From Promethearchaeota archaeon (GTDB lineage Archaea > Asgardarchaeota > Lokiarchaeia > Sigyniarchaeales > Promethearchaeaceae): DNA of 64,000 nucleotides. Under the pieces are notes generated by a model, which saw only the letters and a list, made by a program, of their open reading frames with translations, was not told the origin of the DNA and searched no databases. The DNA lies in contig JAFGBS010000019.1 of NCBI GenBank assembly GCA_016933055.1, positions 90,927 to 154,926 on the forward strand. The letters are read 5' to 3'. Both the position numbers and the translations under genes were made by a program. Shown in pieces: positions 1 through 8,519 of this stretch; the first letter of the stretch is position 1; each line of letters starts with the position of its first letter.

Positions 1-2
1 CT

Positions 3-815
3 GTTTTACCAAATGGAATCCGTATTTTTTTCAGTCAAACCGTATCTGTAGTGAATTGGGAATTAAAACAACCCGACTTGAATCTCAACCTTTCAATGGT
101 AAAAACCATCTGGAACACCACAAATGAATATTCCCCGTTCAATGAGCAAGGGATTTTGAAATGGATATGGACAGTATATGACCCCACTGAATTCACCGAA
201 ATTGAAGATGGTCTTGGAATAAACAACACACTCGTTTCGGCATTAATGGATCACTTATTTAACACTAACTTCTTAGATAATGTTATCAACCGAATATTTA
301 ACATTGTTAGCACTCAAACATTAGCTGAGAAAAGGAACGAAGGAATTATCAGGCAATGGGCAGATGGTATTATGGTTCCAACTGGTCTTGGTTCAATTGA
401 CTCGCTATATGCCGGATTTGAAGTAACATTACCTCCCAATGATCTTGGTATTGACCTGAGTGTCCTAAAGGATATTTGGTTTGTGAATAATACTAACGCT
501 TTGAGGAATTCAACCGATGGTTTGGATAAATGGTTTACAATCGCAAGAGCACCTGAATCAGAGCGCTCTGATCTCGTCGAATATCAAATAATTACAGCAG
601 AATTTGGTCTAGACTCTACACAAATGAATTTAATATCGGATTGGTTGAAAATATTCAGAAACACTTCCACATATATCATACAAGATATTCAAGGATTCCA
701 ACTCCATCCATATGAGATCCTCAGGCAAATTACTATTGGGGGATATATCGGTGCTGGTATTATTGGTTTCGTTGGCATATTTTTGATCGGATCTCAATTT
801 AAGAAGCAAAGATAA
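3..815 (+). CDS. C-terminal part of a membrane-anchored extracytoplasmic protein, 5'-truncated
   Basis: The reading frame is open to the left edge: codons from position 3 continue in frame into a GTG at 51, so the true start lies outside the window. What is visible is about 270 residues of polar, Asn- and Trp-rich sequence with several N-x-S/T sequons. One hydrophobic segment, rich in Gly and Ile, lies near the C-terminus at about 738-795 and is followed by a short basic tail (K-K-Q-R). That topology suggests an outside domain anchored by a C-terminal membrane helix. I do not recognise the family. The many sequons next to a glycan locus make it a plausible glycosylation substrate, which is inference only. 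Confidence 0.7.
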   Translation, partial: VLPNGIRIFFSQTVSVVNWELKQPDLNLNLSMVKTIWNTTNEYSPFNEQGILKWIWTVYDPTEFTEIEDGLGINNTLVSALMDHLFNTNFLDNVINRIFNIVSTQTLAEKRNEGIIRQWADGIMVPTGLGSIDSLYAGFEVTLPPNDLGIDLSVLKDIWFVNNTNALRNSTDGLDKWFTIARAPESERSDLVEYQIITAEFGLDSTQMNLISDWLKIFRNTSTYIIQDIQGFQLHPYEILRQITIGGYIGAGIIGFVGIFLIGSQFKKQR

Positions 816-893
816 TCTTTTTTCATTTTTTCACAATTTCATGTAATAGACAGCTATAATTCAAAAGGTTAACAATATATATTGTGATTATAC

Positions 894-1529
894 ATGGATT
901 TATTTCCTCAATATGTGATATTAGGCAACAATGTAAAAATTGGGAAATTTGTTATTTTAGGTGAAATACCAAGAGTAGAGAAAATCCAACCCTTAGAAAT
1001 TGGTGCCGATACAATAATTAGATCCCATTCTGTAATTTACACCAACACCACAATAGGGGATAATTTCCAAACTGGTCATGGTGTATTAATCAGAGAAAAT
1101 TGCGTAATTGGAAAAAATGTTAGTGTAGGTAGTCATAGCGTTTTGGAAAGAGATGTAATATTACAGGATAATGTTAGAATTCATTCAAATGTTTTCATTC
1201 CAGAATATACATGCATAGAACAGAATGCATGGATCGGACCTAATGTTGTTATGACGAATGCTTATCATCCATTATGTAGTAAAGTAAAGGAATGTTTAAA
1301 GGGACCTACCATTAGAAGCCATGTTATTATAGGTGCTCATGTGACAATTGCCCCCTATGTTACTATTGGAGAAAATGTATTTATTGGAGCAGGATCAGTT
1401 GTGACAAAAGATATCCCGGATAATATGGTCGCTTATGGCTCTCCAGCTAGAATAATAAAACGAATTGATCAATTAAAATGTAAAACTGGTATTAAAAACA
1501 AAAATCCATATAAAAGTATACCGAAATGA
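894..1529 (+). CDS. wbpD: Left-handed beta-helix sugar N-acetyltransferase, WbpD-like
   Basis: This 211-residue protein is built almost entirely of hexapeptide repeats ([LIV]-G-x-x-x-x), the left-handed beta-helix acyltransferase fold, and ends with the usual G-S-P-A-R turn. WbpD-type enzymes acetylate the 3-amino group of UDP-2-acetamido-3-amino-2,3-dideoxy-glucuronic acid using acetyl-CoA. The stop overlaps the next start in an ATGA arrangement (1526-1529), so it is probably co-translated with the WbpB-like oxidoreductase. A WbpE-like aminotransferase lies just beyond. An AT-rich TATA-like stretch at 873-883 lies shortly upstream of the ATG. Fold certainty is high; substrate assignment rests on the neighbours. 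Confidence 0.85.
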   Translation: MDLFPQYVILGNNVKIGKFVILGEIPRVEKIQPLEIGADTIIRSHSVIYTNTTIGDNFQTGHGVLIRENCVIGKNVSVGSHSVLERDVILQDNVRIHSNVFIPEYTCIEQNAWIGPNVVMTNAYHPLCSKVKECLKGPTIRSHVIIGAHVTIAPYVTIGENVFIGAGSVVTKDIPDNMVAYGSPARIIKRIDQLKCKTGIKNKNPYKSIPK

Positions 1530-2545
1530 CGAAATATGCAATTATTGGGCTTGGATATTGGGGATCAAATCACTTAAGAGCTTTAGATAAGTTACGATCT
1601 GATAAATTAATTGAACAACTGGTAGTTTGTGATATTAATGAAACAGCATTACAAGAAACTCTGAAATTTCCTAATATAGAAAAATGTAGAGATTGGAGAA
1701 TCTTGTTAAAAGATGAGTCATTGGATATGGTATCAATAGTTAGTCCCTCCCCATACCACTTTGAAATGACCAAAGAGTTTCTTCTTGCTGGGAAAGATGT
1801 ATTGGTTGAAAAACCAATGGCTCTAACATCTAAAGAATGTGACATACTTTTGGAAGTACAAAATCAGACGGGAAAAGGACTAATGGTGGGTCATGTATTC
1901 AGGTTTCATCCTGCAGTGATTGAATTACGCAATCGAATCCAAAACGGTCAGTTTGGTGAGATTCTCACTATCATGATAAGAAGAATTGCTTTAAGGCCTC
2001 CTAGGAAGGATATGGGTGTGATGTTAGCCCTTGGGATTCATGAGGTTGACTTAACATGTTTTCTTTTAGGGGATAAAACACCAGATTCTATTTTTGCAGA
2101 TATAAACTACTATTATGATAAACAAGAAGAAACAGCATTAATCCTCCAAAAATTTGGTAAAACTTCTGCATATTCTTTTGAAAGTTGGATTGATCCCACG
2201 CAAGGAAAATTACGAGAATTATCCTTAGTTGGTAGTTTGGGGAGTGTAATGATTGATTTCCTCGTACCTAATGAAATAAAGATAATTCAATCCCATTTGA
2301 TTGTTAAAGAGCTAGAAAAGGGAAAAAACTTTGATATCGTTGATAAAGGTGAATCTATAGTGAAATTAGAACCGAAAGAACCGCTTCTTGAAGAAATTAG
2401 ACACTTTATAATCCAGTCAAAAGGAAATAAAAAATATGAATCAAATGGAACTATTGGTAAAAGAGCTGTATTAATGATTGAGAAAGCTATTAAAGCTTAT
2501 AGAAAAAGAAGATTTGTCAAAATGGATAATATGGTTTATGAGTAA
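1526..2545 (+). CDS. wbpB: Gfo/Idh/MocA-family sugar-nucleotide oxidoreductase, WbpB-like
   Basis: The N-terminal NAD-binding motif G-L-G-Y-W-G is at about residues 8-13. The family E-K-P motif follows near residue 95, and a G-I-H-E-V-D segment near 170 carries the likely catalytic histidine. Length (339 aa) is normal. In the WbpB role it oxidises C3 of UDP-N-acetylglucosaminuronic acid so that WbpE can aminate it. It overlaps the acetyltransferase upstream by 4 bases. Its 3' end overlaps the convergent aminotransferase gene by 10 bases. WbpA (the C6 dehydrogenase) is not in the window. Other Gfo/Idh/MocA sugars are possible, but the WbpD and WbpE neighbours favour this pathway. Confidence 0.82.
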   Translation: MTKYAIIGLGYWGSNHLRALDKLRSDKLIEQLVVCDINETALQETLKFPNIEKCRDWRILLKDESLDMVSIVSPSPYHFEMTKEFLLAGKDVLVEKPMALTSKECDILLEVQNQTGKGLMVGHVFRFHPAVIELRNRIQNGQFGEILTIMIRRIALRPPRKDMGVMLALGIHEVDLTCFLLGDKTPDSIFADINYYYDKQEETALILQKFGKTSAYSFESWIDPTQGKLRELSLVGSLGSVMIDFLVPNEIKIIQSHLIVKELEKGKNFDIVDKGESIVKLEPKEPLLEEIRHFIIQSKGNKKYESNGTIGKRAVLMIEKAIKAYRKRRFVKMDNMVYE

Positions 2546-3615
2546 AATTCAATGATTTTTTCACATACAAAACGGATTTTATCTTTTGAATACGTACCAG
2601 AAATTGGAATAGATAAAATTTTTTCACTTATTTCATCATTTATTGGCATTTTTTGATATCCAGCAACCTCTTTAATATAATTCAATTCATTAAGCTTTTC
2701 TTTATACATTACTGAAGAACCGATATTATTTTTTTTAAGATATTTTTGTAACTCATCTCTTTTTTCTGCTTTGATAGTGTAAAGATGATAAACATGTTTG
2801 AAATTTGGTGGTTCAGTTGGTAATTCTATATGAAAGAGATTTCTTAACTTTTCTTCATAACAACTTGCAAGATCTCTTCGATTTTGATTGTATTTATCTA
2901 GTTTCTTAAGGTGAGATCTACCAATTGCTGCTAAAATTTCACTTAATCTATTATTTAAACCCGGCATAACATGCTGACCATTAATTCGTCCGTGATCTCG
3001 TAAAGCTTTGATTTTTAGAATTAATTCTTCATTATTGGATATTACTATACCTCCATCTCCTCCAACTGTAGTATTTTTAGTGGGGAAAAATGAAAATGCT
3101 GCTAAATCACCTTGAACTCCTGCCTTTTTTCCTTTACATGCTGCTCCGTGAGCTTGACAAGCATCCTCTATTATATAAATATTATTTTTTTGTGCAATCG
3201 ATTGGATTTTTTCCATTTCACACATTAATCCATATAAATGAACAGGGATGATTGCTTTTGTGTTCATGTTTATTTTTTTTTCCAACTTCGTGGAGTCGAT
3301 CAAAAAAGTATTGGGATTGATATCGACGAAGATAGGTTTTGCACCCGTAAAAATTATTGCATTCACTGTTGCAGCAAATGTGTTTGGGGGGATAATTACT
3401 TCATCACCGTTTTTAATGTTTAATGCGAGTAAAGATAAGTGAAGTGCAGAAGTCCCTGAGTTGACTGTTGCAGCAAATTCAACTTGTTGATACTGAGCGA
3501 ATTCTTCTTCTAGTAATTCAGCTTCTTGTCCTTTTACATATTGACCACTGCTTAGAACTCTTTCAATTGCATTTCTCTCTTCATTACCTAAATCAACTGT
3601 CGTTCTTGGAATCAT
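2536..3615 (-). CDS. wbpE: DegT/DnrJ/EryC1 PLP aminotransferase, WbpE-like
   Basis: A 359-residue PLP-dependent sugar aminotransferase. The N-S-G-T-S-A motif lies near residues 52-57, the cofactor Asp is D151 in I-I-E-D-A, and the Schiff-base lysine is K180 in F-F-P-T-K-N. WbpE transfers an amino group from glutamate to the 3-keto sugar made by WbpB. It is encoded convergently to wbpB with a 10-base overlap at the 3' ends, which is unusual for consecutive pathway steps. The ATG has an AT-rich TATA-like stretch about 30 bases upstream on the minus strand. Confidence 0.85.
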   Translation of the reverse strand: MIPRTTVDLGNEERNAIERVLSSGQYVKGQEAELLEEEFAQYQQVEFAATVNSGTSALHLSLLALNIKNGDEVIIPPNTFAATVNAIIFTGAKPIFVDINPNTFLIDSTKLEKKINMNTKAIIPVHLYGLMCEMEKIQSIAQKNNIYIIEDACQAHGAACKGKKAGVQGDLAAFSFFPTKNTTVGGDGGIVISNNEELILKIKALRDHGRINGQHVMPGLNNRLSEILAAIGRSHLKKLDKYNQNRRDLASCYEEKLRNLFHIELPTEPPNFKHVYHLYTIKAEKRDELQKYLKKNNIGSSVMYKEKLNELNYIKEVAGYQKMPINDEISEKILSIPISGTYSKDKIRFVCEKIIEFYS

Positions 3616-4307
3616 CTCGAGTTTGGATTAAAAATATAAAATTTAAACTTATTCTGAGGGGATCTGAAAAAACGAAAAATAATAGAAAAATATACAAATC
3701 TTGAGTTATTTTGAAAATACATATTTAAATAATTCCCAAATAATTGAGCTGACTACCGGAATCTAAGATAACAAACCATTTACACTCCTATTAGTAGATA
3801 GAAATTTCTTAAATACAAAGAAAAGATTCTTTTCGTTCATCAATTATTAACATAGTCCCAAACATAAAAGAGTAATTTTTACTTAAACGAGATTTATAAA
3901 TTTTTAAAATCGACTAGAGTTCCTTTAATCAATTCCAAATAAGTCGTCTTGGATTACCAGACGAATTGTTGACACTCCTTATAACCTTAGTTTTCATAAT
4001 TTTTTACATAATTTCTCAAGTACGTGGACGAATCCTCTTGCAATGTACAATTTTTTCTCACTTGGATTAGACCATACGAGTTGTATGTCTATCCCGCAAT
4101 TTCCTTAATCTATGGTATACCCACGTCATTTTTTTGCACGTATGTCCGTGGTGGAATGTCTTGGATATCCCATAGGAGTTGTTTAACCCATGTATCGCAA
4201 GCGATAGGTCGTATAGGCACACAATAGACGTTGATTAATCATTTGACTTAATTGCGATGGCAATTATCTGCCCCTTTTAAATAGAAAACTTCAATTTTTT
4301 GTGGTAA
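3616..4307. other. 692-base intergenic region without a convincing gene
   Basis: No reading frame here has protein-like composition. The left part is very AT-rich and holds the wbpE promoter. The right part (about 4020-4240) is less AT-rich and ends with a sequence at 4222-4240 that resembles the terminal repeat (aatagatgttga type) of the elements at 16330-17095. It may be a decayed copy of that element family. The similarity is short and I could not align the interior. Confidence 0.4.
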
Positions 4308-4643
4308 TCATTTCATTAGATAAATCGGATTTAAAATATCTATCAAATTTTGGGCTTTCTTATTTAACTCTTCAAAATATTGTTCTTTTACATTTTCTAG
4401 CGCTTCTAAAGGAGGAGTTGCTGTGTGAAAAGTTGTACGATTCTCCCCGTCAAGTAAAACAAATCCTTTTCCAATAAGAGGTTGAAGAATTTGGTAAATA
4501 CAGGGATAGGGGGATTTACTTTCCTTTCTGAATTCCTTTTCATTAAATGTACCCACGATAACTAAAGTTAGATAAACCAAGGTTTTATTATCAGTAAAAC
4601 CTAAGTCATTCAAAGATTCTTTTAAATGCTGAGGAAGCACCAT
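4308..4643 (-). CDS. Small TrmB-type winged-helix transcriptional regulator
   Basis: This 111-residue protein has the TrmB-family pattern: an N-terminal L-x-x-L-G-F-T-x-x-x-x-x-V-Y-L helix. It is followed by a recognition region ending in an I-Y-Q-I-L-Q-P-L-I-G-K-G-F turn and beta-wing at about residues 48-65. It lacks the C-terminal effector-binding domain of full-length TrmB, so it is a DNA-binding-only form with a coiled C-terminal helix. It lies between the wbp genes and the GlmM-like mutase, transcribed away from the leg genes. A role in controlling the glycan genes is plausible but unproven. Confidence 0.7.
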   Translation of the reverse strand: MVLPQHLKESLNDLGFTDNKTLVYLTLVIVGTFNEKEFRKESKSPYPCIYQILQPLIGKGFVLLDGENRTTFHTATPPLEALENVKEQYFEELNKKAQNLIDILNPIYLMK

Positions 4644-4710
4644 ATTTTATACATAAGGATTTTAATATTTACAAATTAACTGAGTTTTCAAATGTCATAA
4701 TGATTAGTGA

Positions 4711-6147
4711 TTATTCTTGGTTTTTTTTCTCAATACCTACACGATATTGCTTAACTAAACTCTTTGCTCTTGATGCTTCCTTTGCTTCAGCAATGACACG
4801 GATAACGGGTTCTGTATTGGATTGATGAACCAAAATCCATTCTTTCCGTTTCTTATTTATAATTTTCACATCATTTCCCTTTGCAATATACGTCAAGTTC
4901 TCCTCTTCAAGATGAATTTTTAATCTATCGATAATCTTTAGTGATTTTGGTACAGTAAAACTTTCTCGATAAGAGGAATATTTGGGAATATTTTTTATGA
5001 GTTCGGACAATGATTCAGAATGTTGAGATAGACAATCACATATTACACAGGATGCAAAAATTCCATCTCTTGCATTATTAAACCTTGGATACATAAATCC
5101 TCCGCTAGATCCCTCTCCACCTATTATCAGAGTACCTGGATTGTCCAATTTTAATTGTGTAAACTTTCTTGCAAGATATTGTTCCCCGATTTGTGTGCGA
5201 TAAATTTTCGCACCAAATTTTTCAGCGAGATCATCGAACGCCAATGAAGAAGCGATGTTTGTTACAATCAGTATCTTTTTAGGAGATTTTTTTAATGCGT
5301 TTCTATGAAGGAAGTAATGCATGGGGAGAAGTACAGAAACATCTTCGGGATAGACTTCACCATCTGGACCGACTACTGTTAAACGATCAGCATCACAATC
5401 ATAAGCAAATCCCACATCGGCATTAGTTTTTTTCATTTCCAATTTTAATACTTCTAAGTTTTCAGCAATAGGTTCGATTTTTCGTGGAAAATGAGGATAA
5501 CACATTGAAGAATCATTAGTTATATTGAATTTTTCATGAAGGTGTATCAAAATACATCCATAAGAGGAAAGAAATATATCGATAACACCTTTTGCTGTCC
5601 CTGCATTTGTATCGACAATAACTTTCAATCCTCTTTTCTTGATATTTTTTATATCTAATTCTTTATTTAGAAGTGATTTGTACAACTTTTTCGCATCTGC
5701 ACTATGAATTAACCCGATTTCATCCCATTTAGCGGGATATTCGGAAGAAACACCTTTTAGTGAAAGCTTCTGGATTTCTTCGATTTCCTCATTATTGATA
5801 AATGTGTGTGAAGGACCAACAAATTTAACTCCATTATACTCTTCTGGATTGTGAGATCCTGTAATAATCACACCTCCTGCAAGTTTTTTTAGATGAATAT
5901 AATGTAATATAATCGGTGTAGGTAAATCAAGTAAATCAGTTACATGAATTCCCATTGAAATTAATCCTGAAGCAATAATTTGTGCATACATTAAGCTTGA
6001 ATTCCTTGTATCTCTACCTAAAGCAACTTTAGAGCCCTTTCCTAACCATAATGCAAATTTCTTAGTGAATTTCAGCACATCTTCAATTTTTAAATCTTCA
6101 TTTACTTTTCCTCGCATTCCACTGGGTGTAAGTATCACTATTCTCAA
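4711..6147 (-). CDS. glmM: Phosphoglucosamine/phosphomannomutase, archaeal GlmM type
   Basis: The alpha-D-phosphohexomutase architecture is complete over 478 residues. The catalytic serine is S98 in T-G-S-H-N-P, the metal loop D-C-D-A-D-R is near residue 250, the sugar-binding loop is G-G-E-G-S-S-G, and the C-terminal phosphate-binding loop is S-N-T-E-P-V-I-R-V. It interconverts hexose 6- and 1-phosphates. In this context glucosamine-1-phosphate for UDP- or GDP-GlcNAc, precursor of both the Wbp and Leg sugars, is the likely product. The sugar loop reads E-G-S-S-G rather than the commoner E-x-S-G-H, so mannose or glucose specificity cannot be excluded. Confidence 0.85.
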   Translation of the reverse strand: MRIVILTPSGMRGKVNEDLKIEDVLKFTKKFALWLGKGSKVALGRDTRNSSLMYAQIIASGLISMGIHVTDLLDLPTPIILHYIHLKKLAGGVIITGSHNPEEYNGVKFVGPSHTFINNEEIEEIQKLSLKGVSSEYPAKWDEIGLIHSADAKKLYKSLLNKELDIKNIKKRGLKVIVDTNAGTAKGVIDIFLSSYGCILIHLHEKFNITNDSSMCYPHFPRKIEPIAENLEVLKLEMKKTNADVGFAYDCDADRLTVVGPDGEVYPEDVSVLLPMHYFLHRNALKKSPKKILIVTNIASSLAFDDLAEKFGAKIYRTQIGEQYLARKFTQLKLDNPGTLIIGGEGSSGGFMYPRFNNARDGIFASCVICDCLSQHSESLSELIKNIPKYSSYRESFTVPKSLKIIDRLKIHLEEENLTYIAKGNDVKIINKKRKEWILVHQSNTEPVIRVIAEAKEASRAKSLVKQYRVGIEKKNQE

Positions 6148-6266
6148 TTTTCTAAGTTATGTTGTTCTGAAATGTAAGATACGTGATAAATAATAATTCT
6201 TCTTATTTGAAGAGTAAAACGGTGATTGTATTTGTATTTATATGTGCTAGCAGTTAAGATACCGAT

Positions 6267-6276
6267 CTTAAATATA
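6267..6276 (+). promoter_or_regulatory. TATA box of the leg operon
   Basis: A ten-base TATA-like stretch (cttaaatata) is centred 24-25 bases before the ATG at 6296. Archaeal transcription normally starts about 25 bases downstream of the TATA centre, so the transcript would be leaderless or nearly so. Confidence 0.5.
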
Positions 6277-6295
6277 TTGATGATTTAAACAAGAT

Positions 6296-7348
6296 ATGGA
6301 TAAAAATATTAAGGATTTTTTTAGCGGTAAGGGGATACTTGTTATCGGAGGAACTGGAACTATTGGGTCTGAAATCGTTAATCAACTTCTAATATGTAAT
6401 CCACGAGTCATTAGGATTTTTACCAATTCTGAAAACGAATTATGGGAAACCCAACTGAGGTTTGACCAATATTCTGAGAAACTTCGGTTTTTATTAGGAG
6501 ATATTCGAGATTACGATCGTGTTTTGAAAGCCATGGAAGATATTGATATAATTTTTAATGCTGCAGCGATAAAACATGTTCATATCAGTGAATACAATCC
6601 TATGGAAGCAATTACCGTTAATTTAATTGGTTTAAGTAACATAATTGAAGCAGCAATTAATAAGAAAGTCAGGAAAATCATTCAAATTTCAACTGATAAA
6701 GCAGTTTCTCCAACAACAGTAATGGGGGCAACAAAAATGATAGGAGAAAAATTATGTTTATCTCGTTATTTTTCAAAAGGAACTCATGATATTGCTATTT
6801 CATGTGTTAGGTTTGGCAATGTATTAGGTTCTCGGGGTTCGATAATCCCACTAATAAAAGAACAATTGAGACGATCCAATGAAATTTTTTTAACGAGTAA
6901 AGAAATGCGACGCTTTTTTATGTCAATTAGTGAAGCTGTTGAATTAGTATTAAAAGCAGCAATGGTTTCAATTAATGGAGAAATCTTTGTCTTAAAAATG
7001 CCAACCGTCCAGATTAAGGATCTCATGGAGGTAATTGTTGAGGAATATTGTCCAACTATAGGGAAAAATCCCCAAGACATCAAAATTATTGAAACTAAGC
7101 CAAAACCTGGAGAGAAATTCGATGAAGAGTTAGTTTCAGAAATCGAACAAAAAAACTGTTTCGAGAATGAAGACATGCTAGTCATCATTCCTAGTTTCGA
7201 TTTCGATGAAAACGATATTGAACAAAAAATTGCAAAAATTGGGAAACCACTCAGTGAAGAATCATATGGTTTAATTTCTACAAAAAATGCGACTCCACTA
7301 ACAAAATCTGAAATAAAAAAAATCTTAAAATACCTAAAATTCATTTAA
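6296..7348 (+). CDS. legB: NDP-N-acetylglucosamine 4,6-dehydratase, CapD/WbpM family (LegB role)
   Basis: An extended SDR with the Rossmann motif G-G-T-G-T-I-G at residues 18-24, and S132-T-D-K followed by M143-G-A-T-K147. As in WbpM-type C6-dehydratases, methionine replaces the usual catalytic tyrosine while D134 and K135 are kept. It would produce the 4-keto-6-deoxy sugar nucleotide that starts legionaminic-acid synthesis. It is the first gene of a four-gene plus-strand operon with the aminotransferase, synthase and acetyltransferase. Characterised LegB proteins belong to a different SDR branch, so the exact stereochemistry and carrier nucleotide are uncertain. Confidence 0.8.
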   Translation: MDKNIKDFFSGKGILVIGGTGTIGSEIVNQLLICNPRVIRIFTNSENELWETQLRFDQYSEKLRFLLGDIRDYDRVLKAMEDIDIIFNAAAIKHVHISEYNPMEAITVNLIGLSNIIEAAINKKVRKIIQISTDKAVSPTTVMGATKMIGEKLCLSRYFSKGTHDIAISCVRFGNVLGSRGSIIPLIKEQLRRSNEIFLTSKEMRRFFMSISEAVELVLKAAMVSINGEIFVLKMPTVQIKDLMEVIVEEYCPTIGKNPQDIKIIETKPKPGEKFDEELVSEIEQKNCFENEDMLVIIPSFDFDENDIEQKIAKIGKPLSEESYGLISTKNATPLTKSEIKKILKYLKFI

Positions 7349-7358
7349 ACTGATTTAT

Positions 7359-8519
7359 ATGAAGAAAACATACCCCTTATTTGACATATACTGGGATGAA
7401 GAGGATATTCAGCGAGTCAATGGAGTGATTCGCAGAGGTACTTCTTGGGCTGCTGGTCCTGAAATTATTGAATTTGAAAACGCTTTGAAAACATATTTTG
7501 GAGTAAAATATGCTTTAACTTTTAACTCTGGAACCTCAGCTATGCATGCATTAATGCTAGCTCACGGGATAAATTCTGGTGAAGTGATTGTGCCTTCTTT
7601 TTCTTTTATTTCTACTGCTAATGCAGTTCTATTAGCAGGTGCAACTCCCGTGTTTGCAGATATTGAATCAGAATCTCTTGGATTGGATCCTATGGATGTT
7701 GAGGGAAAAATCTCTTCAAATACAGAAGCAATTGTGCCAATGCATTACGGAGGAAGAGTTTGTAAAAATATTGAAAAATTACGGACATTAGCAGATACTC
7801 ATAACCTACTCTTAATTGAGGATAATGCAGAGAGTTTTGGTGCTTCCTTAAATGGAAAACTAGCTGGAACATTTGGTCAATCTGCTTTTTTAAGCTTCTG
7901 TCAAAATAAGATTATTACTACTGGGGAAGGAGGAGCAGTGATTACCAACGATGAGAATGTATATCAAAACTTAATATTAATTCGCTCTCATGGCAGAGTA
8001 GAAAAAAATGACGTGGATTATTTTCATGATACAGAAATTGAAGACTATATTGCGATTGGTTACAATTTAAGAATGCCCTCTATTTGTGCAGCATTAGGTG
8101 TGTCTCAATTAAAAAAAATATCTACAATAATCTCAAAGCGACGAGAAGTGGCTTTGTATTATAACCAAATCCTGAGTGAAATAAAAAATATTAGTATTTT
8201 TCACGAAAATTCTTTTTCTACTCCCGTCTATCAATTATTTAGTATCTTATTGAATAACCCGACAGATCGAGCTCCCTTACAGAAATTTCTAGTTGAAAAC
8301 GGAATTTATACAAAAATTTACTTTGCACCAATACATCAAAAGAAATTTTATGCTAAAAAGTTTCCAAAATCGAAAGGACTATCTGTCACGATAGATATTA
8401 GCAGAAGGATTCTTACTTTACCATTCTCTCTAAATTTCCAGAAGGAGGATTTAGATTTTATCGCTGATAAAATCCGAGAGTTTTTTAAAGACCAACAGAA
8501 CAAGGAGGAAATTACTTGA
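7359..8519 (+). CDS. legC: DegT-family sugar C4 aminotransferase (LegC role)
   Basis: A PLP aminotransferase of 386 residues: N-S-G-T-S-A at 56-61, cofactor aspartate D155, and the predicted Schiff-base lysine K184 in a C-Q-N-K-I-I-T-T-G-E context. The Q-N-K-x-I-x-T-G-E-G-G signature is typical of nucleotide-sugar C4 aminotransferases. It would aminate the 4-keto product of the preceding dehydratase, 10 bases upstream. The stop overlaps the next start (TTGA, 8516-8519), indicating translational coupling with the synthase gene. Confidence 0.85.
   Translation: MKKTYPLFDIYWDEEDIQRVNGVIRRGTSWAAGPEIIEFENALKTYFGVKYALTFNSGTSAMHALMLAHGINSGEVIVPSFSFISTANAVLLAGATPVFADIESESLGLDPMDVEGKISSNTEAIVPMHYGGRVCKNIEKLRTLADTHNLLLIEDNAESFGASLNGKLAGTFGQSAFLSFCQNKIITTGEGGAVITNDENVYQNLILIRSHGRVEKNDVDYFHDTEIEDYIAIGYNLRMPSICAALGVSQLKKISTIISKRREVALYYNQILSEIKNISIFHENSFSTPVYQLFSILLNNPTDRAPLQKFLVENGIYTKIYFAPIHQKKFYAKKFPKSKGLSVTIDISRRILTLPFSLNFQKEDLDFIADKIREFFKDQQNKEEIT

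Noticed and set aside
4024..4227. 67-codon frame in the wbpE to TrmB gap
   Set aside because: No ribosome-binding site or homology; it overlaps the possible repeat debris.
6784..7344. 186-codon frame on the minus strand opposite the dehydratase gene
   Set aside because: It is the antisense shadow of a well-conserved SDR gene; Ser/Phe/Ile-rich without any domain.
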